DNA from: an uncultured Eubacteriales bacterium
Lineage (GTDB): Bacteria > Bacillota > Clostridia > Christensenellales > Borkfalkiaceae
Direction of reading: 5' to 3'
DNA length: 64,000 nucleotides
NCBI GenBank assembly: GCA_900540805.1
Contig: UQHL01000012.1
Coordinates: forward strand, 25,280-89,279
Under the pieces are notes generated by a model. That model saw only the letters and a program-made list of their open reading frames with translations, ran no database searches and had not been told where the DNA came from. A program made the position numbers and the translations under genes. Below, one piece after another: positions 34,203 to 42,882 of this stretch; position 1 is the stretch's first letter; every line of letters starts with the position of its first letter.

Positions 34203-35036
34203 CTATATAAGATCAAACGTTTTCATGCGTTCGTCGGGCGAGCGATTGGGTTGATGGAGTACGATTTTACGCTTTCCGCCGATTTCCTCAAAAATCATGG
34301 CGTGGCCGCCGTCCTCGCGGAAAATAAATTTTTCGAAAATATATTCCCCGAAAATATCCTCCGCCTTGCTTTTTACGACGCAATAGCCTTGTTCGGTAAA
34401 GGTTGACCAAAACAAGGCGATATGTCCACCCTCCGTTATCGCGTACGGACCTTCCGCGACATACCCCGTTATTCCTCCGCTCTCCGTCGGCACGGAAAAG
34501 CCGCAATACTTTCCGCTGATAATTTTTCTCGGTTTTCCCGCAAGAGCTTTTAAGTCGGCGGCAAGCTCCGCGACAAACAGAGAGCCGTCTCCGTCCCCCG
34601 TAACGGGATTAATCCATTCGTTGGAAAAAATAAGATACGGCTTTTCTTTCCATATAAAAAGCGTCGCGTCGAGGCACCACCAATCTTCGGGCGTGATATA
34701 ATTCCCCGTCAGCGGCTGAAATTTTTCTTTCAGCGTATCGGAAACGAGAATTATGCTTCCGCGGCCTTTCGACTTCTGAAAAACCGAAACGATAAGGTAG
34801 TATTTTCCGCAATATTTATGTAATTCAGGCGCCCATATCTGCGTGTAATCTGCAAGAGCGTCCTTCCCGACCATACACCCGACGCGCTCGAAGCAAACAA
34901 GATCCTTCGAAGAATAGAGCGTAAGATCGCTCCCTTTATCCCAGCAATCGTTTCCCGTAGTGCCCAGCAAATAATATTCTCCGTCTTCCACAAAAACGAA
35001 CGGATCTCTGATTCTGATATCTTCGGCTTTTTGCAT
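34203..35036 (-). CDS. GH43-like glycosidase, five-bladed beta-propeller
   Basis: A 277-residue enzyme with the three GH43 carboxylates in expected order: Asp11 (IRDPFVF, base), Asp123 (CLDATLF, pKa modulator) and Glu195 (VAEGPYAI, acid). The IWAPELHKY segment is also typical. GH43 members act on arabinosides, xylosides or galactans; specificity is not clear. There is no signal peptide, so it works inside the cell. It is the last gene of the operon, 14 bases after the alpha-galactosidase gene. ATG 35036 has AAGGAG eight bases upstream; a longer frame overlaps the previous gene and is rejected. Confidence 0.92.
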   Translation of the reverse strand: MQKAEDIRIRDPFVFVEDGEYYLLGTTGNDCWDKGSDLTLYSSKDLVCFERVGCMVGKDALADYTQIWAPELHKYCGKYYLIVSVFQKSKGRGSIILVSDTLKEKFQPLTGNYITPEDWWCLDATLFIWKEKPYLIFSNEWINPVTGDGDGSLFVAELAADLKALAGKPRKIISGKYCGFSVPTESGGITGYVAEGPYAITEGGHIALFWSTFTEQGYCVVKSKAEDIFGEYIFEKFIFREDGGHAMIFEEIGGKRKIVLHQPNRSPDERMKTFDLI

Positions 35037-35050
35037 TTTTATTTCTCCTT

Positions 35051-37168
35051 TTATACCCTTGTCAAGCGAATTACGCATCCCCACAAGGAAGAATTCCCCC
35101 CCGTAAAAGCAAGCGTTCCGTCTTTGACGGCGATATCTTTCGGCGCATGGTAGGCGTCTTTTACGAAATACCCGCCGACCTCGATTTCGAAATGTGCGCA
35201 AGGGCGCTCTATCGCATAAGCATATACCAGCTTCTCTTTTTTGTCAAGCGATTCCCGAACAAGCCATACCCGCCCCTTCGGCGTGAGATACGAGCCGATT
35301 TCGCCCGTTTCGATAACGGTAGTCGTTCCGTCGAGAATAACGGGCGAAACCGAACGATAAAATCCGACCGACTTTTCAAGCTCGCATAAAATTTCTTCCG
35401 ATTTTGCCGCGAGATCGCCTGAAAGGCAATACCTTCCGAGCATGGCTTTTGCCGCCGTAAACCGAATGTCTTCAAGCGAATATTCGTCGCGGATCGTCGC
35501 CCATATCTGCATTTTACGGGGAGGAATATAGCGATGCAGATTGCACGCGACCGCAACGCCAGACGCATTTTCATGAGCGTCGGAAAAAGATACCATATCC
35601 GCAAGGCACAAAAATCTCGGCTCGTGCCTCATTCCGCCCGACGAACAAATTTCGAGGACAAGCTCGGGCAATTCGCTTTTGATTTCTTCGAAAAACGAAA
35701 GCACCTCTTCGATATGGTCCTGTAGCGCCGATCCGTAACTTTCCGCACCGTCGCAGCCCAAGCCTATATTATCGTTATAATCGACCTTCATATACCCGAT
35801 ATTGTTGTCTTTGAGCGTGCCTATCACCTTTTCGCGCAGATATTGCTTCACCTCTGCTTTGCGAAAATCCAAAAACGCTCTTCCGCGGTGCTCGATCGTT
35901 TTCCCCGCATACGTCAGCATCCAATCGGGATGAAGCCGATAAACGTCGCTCTGCAAAGAAACGCTTTCAAATTCAAACCACAGGCCGAGCTTTATATTAA
36001 ACCTTTTCGCTTCCGCGGCAAAGTTTTTCAGTCCGTGCGGAAAAGCGTTTTCGTTTATCCGCCAATCGCCCAGCACGCCCCGCCCCTGTCCGTAATCGTT
36101 GAGAAACCATCCGTCGTCTATCACAAAATACTCGCAGCCGAGACTCTTTGCCGCGGCAAGCTGCGCCCGAAGCTTTTCTTCCGTCGGAAAGCCCCAGGTA
36201 TAGCAATATTCATTATAAACGACGGGCAGAGATTTTTCGGACGGCTTGACGGAAAGACGATTGTCAAAGCCTTTGACGAGTCTGTCGCAGGCTTCGTTCA
36301 GTCCGCCCGCGACGACGGTGACATATGCTTTACGCGTGCGTATTCTTTCGCCCTTTCTCAGCAAACGCCTGCAATGCCCCGTCAAAAAATCGGACGTACC
36401 GCCTCCGACGGAAAGATTTCCGTTTCGAAATACCGTTTCGATCTCCCAGGAAGCGGGCGCCTCCATCGCCGCCGCCCAACAGACGCCGTTTTTCGTATCC
36501 TCCAGGGCAACGAACGGCAATTGCCCCCGCGCGGGCATGGAACCGATTTGGCTCCATTTCTCCGTGCGGACGCCCAATCCCGACCAAGACGGCTCGAAAG
36601 CCAGCCGATCCGTCGATACCGAGTAAAGCAACCCCTCGCCGCTCCAATTGCTGATCAATTTATGAAGAATCAGCTTTTTCGGATCGTGAAAGCGTTCAAA
36701 CGGAGAAATACAGGAAAGATTAAAGCTCGGAAACGCCTCCACCGTCACCTCTTCGCCGTTGTTCTCCAATTCGTTGTAGGTTACGATCGCTTTTTCGTTT
36801 TCGTTAAAGACGAAATAGCTTCTCGCAATCAGCCCGCCGTCGTTTTCAAATTGAGAACTGAGAACAAATCCGTCCTTTTCTTCCTTAACGGTCTGCCCTT
36901 TCAGCTTCAGCGAAAACGCCGTATCGGCATTCCGCATGGTCGTTCCCGAAGTAAAATCGCGCGAATATCCGTCTCCCGTAAGCGCTATATGAAGCATAGG
37001 TTCATGATCGATAATACAACCGAGAGGGCTTATTCCTGCCAGCTTTTCCTCGTTTACACGGGTTTCGTAACCATAAGGAATCAACAAAAATTCCGTTACG
37101 CCGTTTACTGTTGCAAAAATCCCCGACATATCACCGAAACGATAAATTTTCTTTGTTACGTTACTCAT
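35051..37168 (-). CDS. Alpha-galactosidase, GH36 family
   Basis: A 705-residue retaining alpha-galactosidase. The N-terminal beta-supersandwich (1-300) precedes the TIM barrel. Catalytic landmarks: VIDDGWF at about 349-355, GLWFEFE at 395-401, nucleophile Asp463 in YMKVDYND, CSSGGMRHEPRF at 508-519 and acid/base Asp530 in SFSDAHE. It removes terminal alpha-galactose from raffinose-type sugars, galactomannan pieces or host glycans. No signal peptide is present, so it acts on imported sugar. It follows the two permease genes by 22 bases and is followed by GH43. Length and motif order are normal for the family. Confidence 0.95.
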   Translation of the reverse strand: MSNVTKKIYRFGDMSGIFATVNGVTEFLLIPYGYETRVNEEKLAGISPLGCIIDHEPMLHIALTGDGYSRDFTSGTTMRNADTAFSLKLKGQTVKEEKDGFVLSSQFENDGGLIARSYFVFNENEKAIVTYNELENNGEEVTVEAFPSFNLSCISPFERFHDPKKLILHKLISNWSGEGLLYSVSTDRLAFEPSWSGLGVRTEKWSQIGSMPARGQLPFVALEDTKNGVCWAAAMEAPASWEIETVFRNGNLSVGGGTSDFLTGHCRRLLRKGERIRTRKAYVTVVAGGLNEACDRLVKGFDNRLSVKPSEKSLPVVYNEYCYTWGFPTEEKLRAQLAAAKSLGCEYFVIDDGWFLNDYGQGRGVLGDWRINENAFPHGLKNFAAEAKRFNIKLGLWFEFESVSLQSDVYRLHPDWMLTYAGKTIEHRGRAFLDFRKAEVKQYLREKVIGTLKDNNIGYMKVDYNDNIGLGCDGAESYGSALQDHIEEVLSFFEEIKSELPELVLEICSSGGMRHEPRFLCLADMVSFSDAHENASGVAVACNLHRYIPPRKMQIWATIRDEYSLEDIRFTAAKAMLGRYCLSGDLAAKSEEILCELEKSVGFYRSVSPVILDGTTTVIETGEIGSYLTPKGRVWLVRESLDKKEKLVYAYAIERPCAHFEIEVGGYFVKDAYHAPKDIAVKDGTLAFTGGNSSLWGCVIRLTRV

Positions 37169-37190
37169 AAAATCTCACAATCTGTTTTTT

Positions 37191-38135
37191 TTAGCTCTTA
37201 ATCGCTCCGATCATAACGCCCTGAGCAAAATATTTCTGCAAAAAAGGATAAATCGCCATAATCGGAACCAGGCCGATAATAATCATGGCGGCATTCGAGC
37301 CCTGAGCGAATACGCGGGAGGGGTCCCAGCCTCCGCCCTGCCCTTCGGGACGGGCGTTGTTCAATCCCTCCCTGATTTTAAGGGCCAAAGGCTTCAGGTC
37401 GGGAACGTCGGAAAGAAGGAGCGAGGGCCAATACCACTCGTCCCACTTCGCCACGAGGTAGTACAGCATGATCGTCGCCAGGCCCGCTTTCGAAAGAGGA
37501 ACGACAAAGGAAATCAATACGCGAAATTCGCTCGCCCCGTCCAAGCGGCAGGAATCGATAATGCTATCCGGTACCTGATTAAAGAAATTCCGTAAAATAA
37601 TCATGTTGAACGTATTGATGCCGAAGGGAATAACGATACTGAATAAATTCCCCGTGCCGACGGTATCTTTTATCACGAGGTAGGTAGGGACAAGTCCGCC
37701 GCCGAAAAACATCGTGAAGATAATCAGAAAGAAAACGGCTTTCAAGCCCGGAACGTCTTTTTTAGTAAACGCATAGGCGCCGAGGCAGGTCAAAATCATC
37801 GAATATAACACGCCGGCGACCGTTATAAATACGGATACCCCGAAAGCCTTCAGGATATTGTCCTGATAAAGAGTGACCTTATAGTTTTCAAAATTGAAAT
37901 GCCTCGGGATAACGATCACCGTCGAGGCGTTCGCCTGCAAATAGTCCGCTTTTGAGGCAAAGCTTAGAAGCAGCTGATAGACGACGGGAAAAATGCACAG
38001 CAGCGCAAATATAATAAAGAAGGCATAATTCAACACGTCGAACACCGACGCCTTTTTACGCTTGCTCTTCTTTACGGGATTCGTGTCCGTCACGGCATAT
38101 TCCGCCGCACCTTCCGAATGATTTTCCTTCTTCAT
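37191..38135 (-). CDS. ABC sugar permease, LplC/YtcP-type
   Basis: A 314-residue permease with a Lys/Arg-rich cytoplasmic N-terminus and six predicted helices. The EAA loop equivalent is DSCRLDGASEFRVLISFVVPLS. The ending ALKIREGLNNA ... YPFLQKYFAQGVMIGAIKS (landmark FAQGVMIGAIK) is diagnostic of the LplC/YtcP group that imports complex oligosaccharides. The gene is 9 bases after the partner permease. No ATPase is encoded nearby. Confidence 0.93.
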   Translation of the reverse strand: MKKENHSEGAAEYAVTDTNPVKKSKRKKASVFDVLNYAFFIIFALLCIFPVVYQLLLSFASKADYLQANASTVIVIPRHFNFENYKVTLYQDNILKAFGVSVFITVAGVLYSMILTCLGAYAFTKKDVPGLKAVFFLIIFTMFFGGGLVPTYLVIKDTVGTGNLFSIVIPFGINTFNMIILRNFFNQVPDSIIDSCRLDGASEFRVLISFVVPLSKAGLATIMLYYLVAKWDEWYWPSLLLSDVPDLKPLALKIREGLNNARPEGQGGGWDPSRVFAQGSNAAMIIIGLVPIMAIYPFLQKYFAQGVMIGAIKS

Positions 38136-38144
38136 AGCTCCTCC

Positions 38145-39155
38145 TCAGTCGATGGTAAACATGCTGTAACCGTTTATCTTCTTCGTGAAAATATTTCCCG
38201 CAATCAAAAAGAAGAAATTGACGATCGTCTTAAACAATCCGACGGCCGTGGAAAGCCCGTAGCTGTTATACGCCTTCCCTTCGGTAAACAACCGATACGT
38301 ATAAGTATCGATAATATCCGCCGTGTCGTAAATCCCTTTATTATACAAGTTATAAACGGGATCGAACCCCGCGTTCATGATATTGCTCAGCTGCATGATA
38401 AACATAACCGTACAGACGGGCATGATGATGGGAAGGGTAATGCGGAAAATCATACCGATACGCCTGCACCCGTCGATTTCAGCCGCTTCGTACAGACACG
38501 GATCGACCCCCGCTATGGCCGCGGTATAGATGATCGTCCCCCAGCCCGTCCCTTTCCAGATCTCGGAAAAAATGAGGATAGGATAAAACGCGTTCGGGTT
38601 ATTCAAAAAGGAAGTACGCGAACCGCCGAGAGAAACGATCAGGTTATTGATTAATCCGTCGTCCACCGCCAGGAGCATCTTTACGATACCGCCGAGAATT
38701 ACCCAGGAAATGAAATTGGGCAGATACATCATCGTCTGGATCACTTTTTTGAAGCCGGGAGCTTTGATTTCGTTCAGAAACAAGGCAAACAAAATCGGAA
38801 GCGGAAAACAAAACAGCAATTTCAGGGAACTGATGATCACGGTATTTCTAATTGCGTTCGGCAGGGCTTTTTGACTGAAAATCGTCTGAAAATTTTCCCA
38901 GCCGATCCACGGACTTCCCATGATGCCGTATTTCGGGCGCCATTCTTTCCATGCGAGCACAATTCCGTACATAGGAACGTAATTATATACGAGATAAAAT
39001 ACGACGACGGGCAACAGCATCAAATAAATCTGACGATTCATAAAGATTTTTTTCAAAAGATTTTTTCCGTTTCCCGCCCTTTTTCCTCTGCTCGCCGTCT
39101 GAAATGCTTTTTCACGGGCCGTCGCTTTTTCTTCCTTAACATTTTCCTCGTTCAC
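38145..39155 (-). CDS. ABC sugar permease, LplB-type
   Basis: A 336-residue permease whose N-terminal helix segment LMLLPVVVFYLVYNYVPMYG matches LplB/YteP-type proteins. The EAA loop reads EAAEIDGCRRIGMIFRITLP, a good match to the ATPase-contact consensus. It pairs with the LplC-type permease and the large solute-binding protein further upstream. It follows the beta-helix enzyme by 14 bases. Confidence 0.93.
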   Translation of the reverse strand: MNEENVKEEKATAREKAFQTASRGKRAGNGKNLLKKIFMNRQIYLMLLPVVVFYLVYNYVPMYGIVLAWKEWRPKYGIMGSPWIGWENFQTIFSQKALPNAIRNTVIISSLKLLFCFPLPILFALFLNEIKAPGFKKVIQTMMYLPNFISWVILGGIVKMLLAVDDGLINNLIVSLGGSRTSFLNNPNAFYPILIFSEIWKGTGWGTIIYTAAIAGVDPCLYEAAEIDGCRRIGMIFRITLPIIMPVCTVMFIMQLSNIMNAGFDPVYNLYNKGIYDTADIIDTYTYRLFTEGKAYNSYGLSTAVGLFKTIVNFFFLIAGNIFTKKINGYSMFTID

Positions 39156-39169
39156 GATACACCTCCCGA

Positions 39170-40882
39170 TTACCCGATTGTAAGCTGTCCTTTATCCACC
39201 AGTCCCTGAAAACGGAAATACCGCTCGTTATCCTTATCCGCGGCAGTGAGAAGCTTGCCGCAGAAATTATAATTTCTGATCTTGATATCGGTAATCGCGT
39301 CCTTGATACTGCTGCTCATCGTATAGGCGTAAACGCTCGAATCCTCGACCGAATGAACCGCAATATTTTCAAAGAGAATATTATCGATAAGCGCCCCCGT
39401 TCCACTAACCTGCGTGATGATGACGTTGGGGGAAATCACGTGATAGATTTCTATATCCTTAAACGTTACGTCTCCCCATCTCGTGGAAGCCTTCGTCCCC
39501 AGGCGCACGTCGAGGGCGTTGTTCCCGTTGCTCCACGTGGGTTGCGCAAAGCCTACCGCGTTGTTGCGGAAAATCATATTTTCCATATCGCAGGTTGATT
39601 CCCAGGTAAGGCAATATCCGCTGCCCTTATCCGTCCAGCAATCGTTGTATTCATATACGCAATTTGTTCCCGTCCTCTGGCCGCCCCAGCCGTGTCCCTT
39701 AAATTCGATGGCGTCGTCTCCCGTCCGCACGAAATTGTACCTGCCCGCGCTATCGACGCACTCGCTCATGCAAAGCCCGTCGGAATACGTCCTGTAGGCG
39801 AGCAGAAGATTGTACTCCATCAGCGCGTTATCGCAATTATAGACGCACATCGTCCAGGTGTTGGCATTTATGATGGTAAGGCCTTCGATCACGGCGTTTT
39901 CGCAGCGGGAAACGTTGACGACATGCTTATACTTTCCGTCGCCGCCTTTCACCTCGCCCATATCGAGCAGCCCGCGGCCGCGTATCTGGGGATTTTCGCA
40001 ATCCTGCGCATGGATCGCCGTCTGCGTATTCTGGCTGCCGTTTGCGTTTTTTCTGTCGGCGCATTTCAGATACGCGCCGCGTTCCAGCCACAAAACGCTG
40101 TTCGCGGGCACGTTGATGCTCGAAATTTCGTGCAGTCCCGGTTTCAGGACGTAATACATCTCCTCGTCGGTAAATTCCAGCTCGTCGTTTTCGTGATATC
40201 CGGGTTCGATTTCCCTCACGTCGTACCCGACGGGGATTTCAAGCTTCTCCTCCTCCGTTACCATTATGGTGAGCGGAGCCATGGTAGGGTCCGTCGCTTT
40301 CGCCGAAGCGGAGGAAGCAAACGTATAAGTAAACGAACCATACTGCGTAATCACCGATTTTATCGTTTTGCCTTCGATTGACGCCGCAGTATTTTTACTT
40401 TGGGGCAGAATTTCGCACTTCTTATACTCGCGGTCCGTTTTCAAGGTGACGTCCAGATTGAAATCGTCCTTGCAGGTCGCCACGTCCACCCAGGCGAAGG
40501 AATGGGAGCCTTTTCCGCAACGGGCGGTATATACGGGCACCGCCGTATCGTTGATGGTGAGCGTATGCCAAGGGCTCTTGATTATTGCGTTTTTGGTAAC
40601 CTCGTCGTTATTTCCGCCGTTTTTCGTAAACACCTGGGCCTGCCAAGCTTCCACGTCGCCCGCTTCCGTTTCGGCCGCGGTGACGACTTCGGTATTATCA
40701 TATACGGTAGGGATAACCTCGGCGAGTTTGTCCTTATCGATCGGAGGAAGCACGGTCTCGCTTCCCGATTGGCTGTTTTGCGAGCCGCCCGTGTCGTCCG
40801 AAGCTCCCGCGGAAGTGCAGCCCGCCGCGGCGGCAAAAAAGAGAAACAGCGCGCCGAATACGCCGGCAAACATTTTTTTCAT
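39170..40882 (-). CDS. Secreted beta-helix glycanase lipoprotein, GH49/GH28-like
   Basis: A 570-residue lipoprotein (signal peptide ending AAAGC, Cys22). A beta-sandwich domain (about 75-245) precedes a right-handed beta-helix with GRGLLDMG and repeated strand-turn units. Three acidic residues lie where GH49 and GH28 enzymes have catalytic aspartates: Asp368 (YSDGLCM) and Asp389-Asp390 (RTGDDAIEF). The two-domain layout resembles GH49 dextranases more than plain polygalacturonases. It likely trims a polysaccharide outside the cell and feeds the adjacent LplBC-type importer. ATG 40882 is chosen over one eight codons upstream, with AAGGGG nearby. Exact substrate unknown. Confidence 0.78.
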   Translation of the reverse strand: MKKMFAGVFGALFLFFAAAAGCTSAGASDDTGGSQNSQSGSETVLPPIDKDKLAEVIPTVYDNTEVVTAAETEAGDVEAWQAQVFTKNGGNNDEVTKNAIIKSPWHTLTINDTAVPVYTARCGKGSHSFAWVDVATCKDDFNLDVTLKTDREYKKCEILPQSKNTAASIEGKTIKSVITQYGSFTYTFASSASAKATDPTMAPLTIMVTEEEKLEIPVGYDVREIEPGYHENDELEFTDEEMYYVLKPGLHEISSINVPANSVLWLERGAYLKCADRKNANGSQNTQTAIHAQDCENPQIRGRGLLDMGEVKGGDGKYKHVVNVSRCENAVIEGLTIINANTWTMCVYNCDNALMEYNLLLAYRTYSDGLCMSECVDSAGRYNFVRTGDDAIEFKGHGWGGQRTGTNCVYEYNDCWTDKGSGYCLTWESTCDMENMIFRNNAVGFAQPTWSNGNNALDVRLGTKASTRWGDVTFKDIEIYHVISPNVIITQVSGTGALIDNILFENIAVHSVEDSSVYAYTMSSSIKDAITDIKIRNYNFCGKLLTAADKDNERYFRFQGLVDKGQLTIG

Positions 40883-40918
40883 ATAAAGTCCCCTTCGCGG
40901 AATCAACCGCTTACTTAC

Positions 40919-40947
40919 GAAAGCAGAGAACGCATTTCTCTGCTTTC
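40919..40947 (-). promoter_or_regulatory. Intercistronic hairpin after the solute-binding protein gene
   Basis: Stem GAAAGCAGAGAA (40919-40930) with TTCTCTGCTTTC (40936-40947), 12 bases, short loop, no T-run. Such hairpins downstream of binding-protein genes usually protect the upstream message and reduce read-through. Confidence 0.65.
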
Positions 40948-40958
40948 CGTTATAACGT

Positions 40959-42758
40959 TCAGTTATTGCCCACCTTTACCAATTTGCCCGACTTCACGGC
41001 CTCGTTGTATTCGCTCTCCATTTTGGCGCCGAAATACGCTCCGTTATATTCGGATACAAATTCGTTCCACTCGTTCCGCATGGACGCGCTTACCGTATAG
41101 AGCTTTGTTTTCCAATCCTCTTTCCAGGTTTTTGCGTCAAACGTCCAATCCGCCGCAAGCGCCTTGTCGGGAAGCATTTTAATCACCGTCTGATCGAAAA
41201 AGTCCTTGGCGCCCGCGAGGTATCTCGTCATCGACTCGGTGTATAAATCGGGATAATCGGAAAGCTTCATATTTTTCCTATTCGCGCTGTCGCGGGCGGT
41301 AAGAATATCTCCGTTTGTGAGAAGCGCCTTCGCTTCGGGCGGAGTAGAAGTCAGATATCCCGCAAACGCCGCGGGGTCGGTCCAACGAAGCTCCTGAACA
41401 AATCCCTGCGGATCGGGTTCGCAAAGGGTTTCCCGCTCGCCGCCGACCACGTCGTCCTTCCACTGCCAATGCTCGCCGAATACCCCGTACGTGACAAGCT
41501 CCAGCCCTTCGGGGCTGTGAAGATATTCCATGAGGTTAAGGCACGCTTCCAGGCGTTCCACGCTCATTCCCTCTTTGATACACCATCCGCGATAGTAATT
41601 CACGTCGCCCTGACCGCCGAAATTACCGTTTTTCCCCGCAGGAGGATCGGTAATAAGGATCTTTTCTCGCGCGCCTTGAACGGTCAGCCCGTTCGTCGCG
41701 CTCATCATATTGGCGCAAATGACGTTGTACCAATTATGCGCGTACATCATGCCCGCTTTACCCTGCGAAAAATCGTCCTGCTTGTTGCTTACGGTTTTTA
41801 CGCCCACTTCCGAGCTGACGTAGCCCTCCGAAACCATTTTATTGAGAAACGAAGTCGCCAGCATGGAGCCTTCCGACGTCGCGGAATAATGATACGTTCC
41901 GTTTTCGTCCGCCGTCCACATTCTCCAATCCGTGTCGAATGCGGCGTGAATCCACGAATCCATGTCCCGGTTCTCTTCGGTCACATATCCGTATGTATCG
42001 TTTTTTCCGTTGCCGTCGGGATCGTACAGCGTAAAAGCCCTGGCCAAACGATAAAATTCCCCGAGATCTTCAGGACCCTCTTCGCTGAATTTATACTCGG
42101 CGCGCAGCGCGTCGGTAACCTGTGACTTATTGGAAACAACCCCGTCCGCAACGAGTATATCGTCGATTTTATTGTTGAGATTTTTAATCCAATCGCGGCG
42201 CACGTATAACGATTTATCGTTGCTCCATTCGCAGGGAATAAACCAGAGCTGCCCTTTGGAATACGTCACGTTGCTCTTCATGTATTCGTATTGCTGCAAA
42301 TACTCGTAGAGATAGGGGTACTTGTCTTTGGAGGCCTCGTTTACATAGTAAGATATGGGAATAACCTCCCCGTCGCGGATCAGGCTGCGGTAAAGGTCGG
42401 AGTTTACGGGGCCGTCGATAATAAACAGCTCGTTCAATTCATTGTTCACGCGCTGTAAATCGAGCTGCGTGTAATAAGTTTCCGAGCCCGTCGATTTTGC
42501 CTTTAATTCCGTTCCCGCAGCCTTGACCAGCTCTTTATATACGGGGCTTTTCACCGCCGCGCCGTTATTGAATTGTTCCCAATCGTTGCAAAACATGGTG
42601 AGCTTATCGACGGAGTCTTCATGCCAAATCTTTGGATTGTACTCAAAGACATCGTCGTCCTGAGGCCTTTCGCCGCAGCCTGCAAGCGATACCGAAAAGG
42701 CAACGGCCAAAGAGAGCACGCCGACTTGTATCGCCGCTTTTTTAATTAAATTTTTCAA
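40959..42758 (-). CDS. LplA-type extracellular solute-binding lipoprotein
   Basis: A 599-residue binding protein for the LplBC-type permeases. The signal peptide ends with lipobox LAGC (Cys28). The fold shows NELFIIDGPVN, LWFIPCEWSNDKSLYVRRDWI and GDVNYYRGWCI segments, and a calcium-like DPDGNGKND loop in the LplA style. I place the start at a TTG (42758): AGGAGG lies about five to seven bases upstream, and the chain then begins with the Lys-rich head KNLIKKAA of the signal peptide; the longer frame has no ribosome site. The gene sits between two hairpins (42811-42838 before, 40919-40947 after), which suggests its expression is adjusted separately from neighbours. Confidence 0.9.
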   Translation of the reverse strand: MKNLIKKAAIQVGVLSLAVAFSVSLAGCGERPQDDDVFEYNPKIWHEDSVDKLTMFCNDWEQFNNGAAVKSPVYKELVKAAGTELKAKSTGSETYYTQLDLQRVNNELNELFIIDGPVNSDLYRSLIRDGEVIPISYYVNEASKDKYPYLYEYLQQYEYMKSNVTYSKGQLWFIPCEWSNDKSLYVRRDWIKNLNNKIDDILVADGVVSNKSQVTDALRAEYKFSEEGPEDLGEFYRLARAFTLYDPDGNGKNDTYGYVTEENRDMDSWIHAAFDTDWRMWTADENGTYHYSATSEGSMLATSFLNKMVSEGYVSSEVGVKTVSNKQDDFSQGKAGMMYAHNWYNVICANMMSATNGLTVQGAREKILITDPPAGKNGNFGGQGDVNYYRGWCIKEGMSVERLEACLNLMEYLHSPEGLELVTYGVFGEHWQWKDDVVGGERETLCEPDPQGFVQELRWTDPAAFAGYLTSTPPEAKALLTNGDILTARDSANRKNMKLSDYPDLYTESMTRYLAGAKDFFDQTVIKMLPDKALAADWTFDAKTWKEDWKTKLYTVSASMRNEWNEFVSEYNGAYFGAKMESEYNEAVKSGKLVKVGNN

Positions 42759-42810
42759 TGTATTTCCTCCTGATAACAACTTTTTTAGAATATTCGGCTT
42801 ATTTTAAGGA

Positions 42811-42838
42811 GAAACGGCGCGGCCGGCCGCGCCGTTTC
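42811..42838 (-). promoter_or_regulatory. GC-rich perfect palindrome between LamG and solute-binding genes
   Basis: A 28-base perfect palindrome, each half GAAACGGCGCGGCC. It lies 45 bases after the LamG stop and 52 before the TTG start. In RNA it would form a strong hairpin with little loop, followed by TTTCTCC rather than a T-run, so partial termination or mRNA protection is likely. Confidence 0.65.
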
Positions 42839-42882
42839 CGTTTTCTTCTGCTTCGATCGAATTTTGATTTTTTCCGCCCGAT

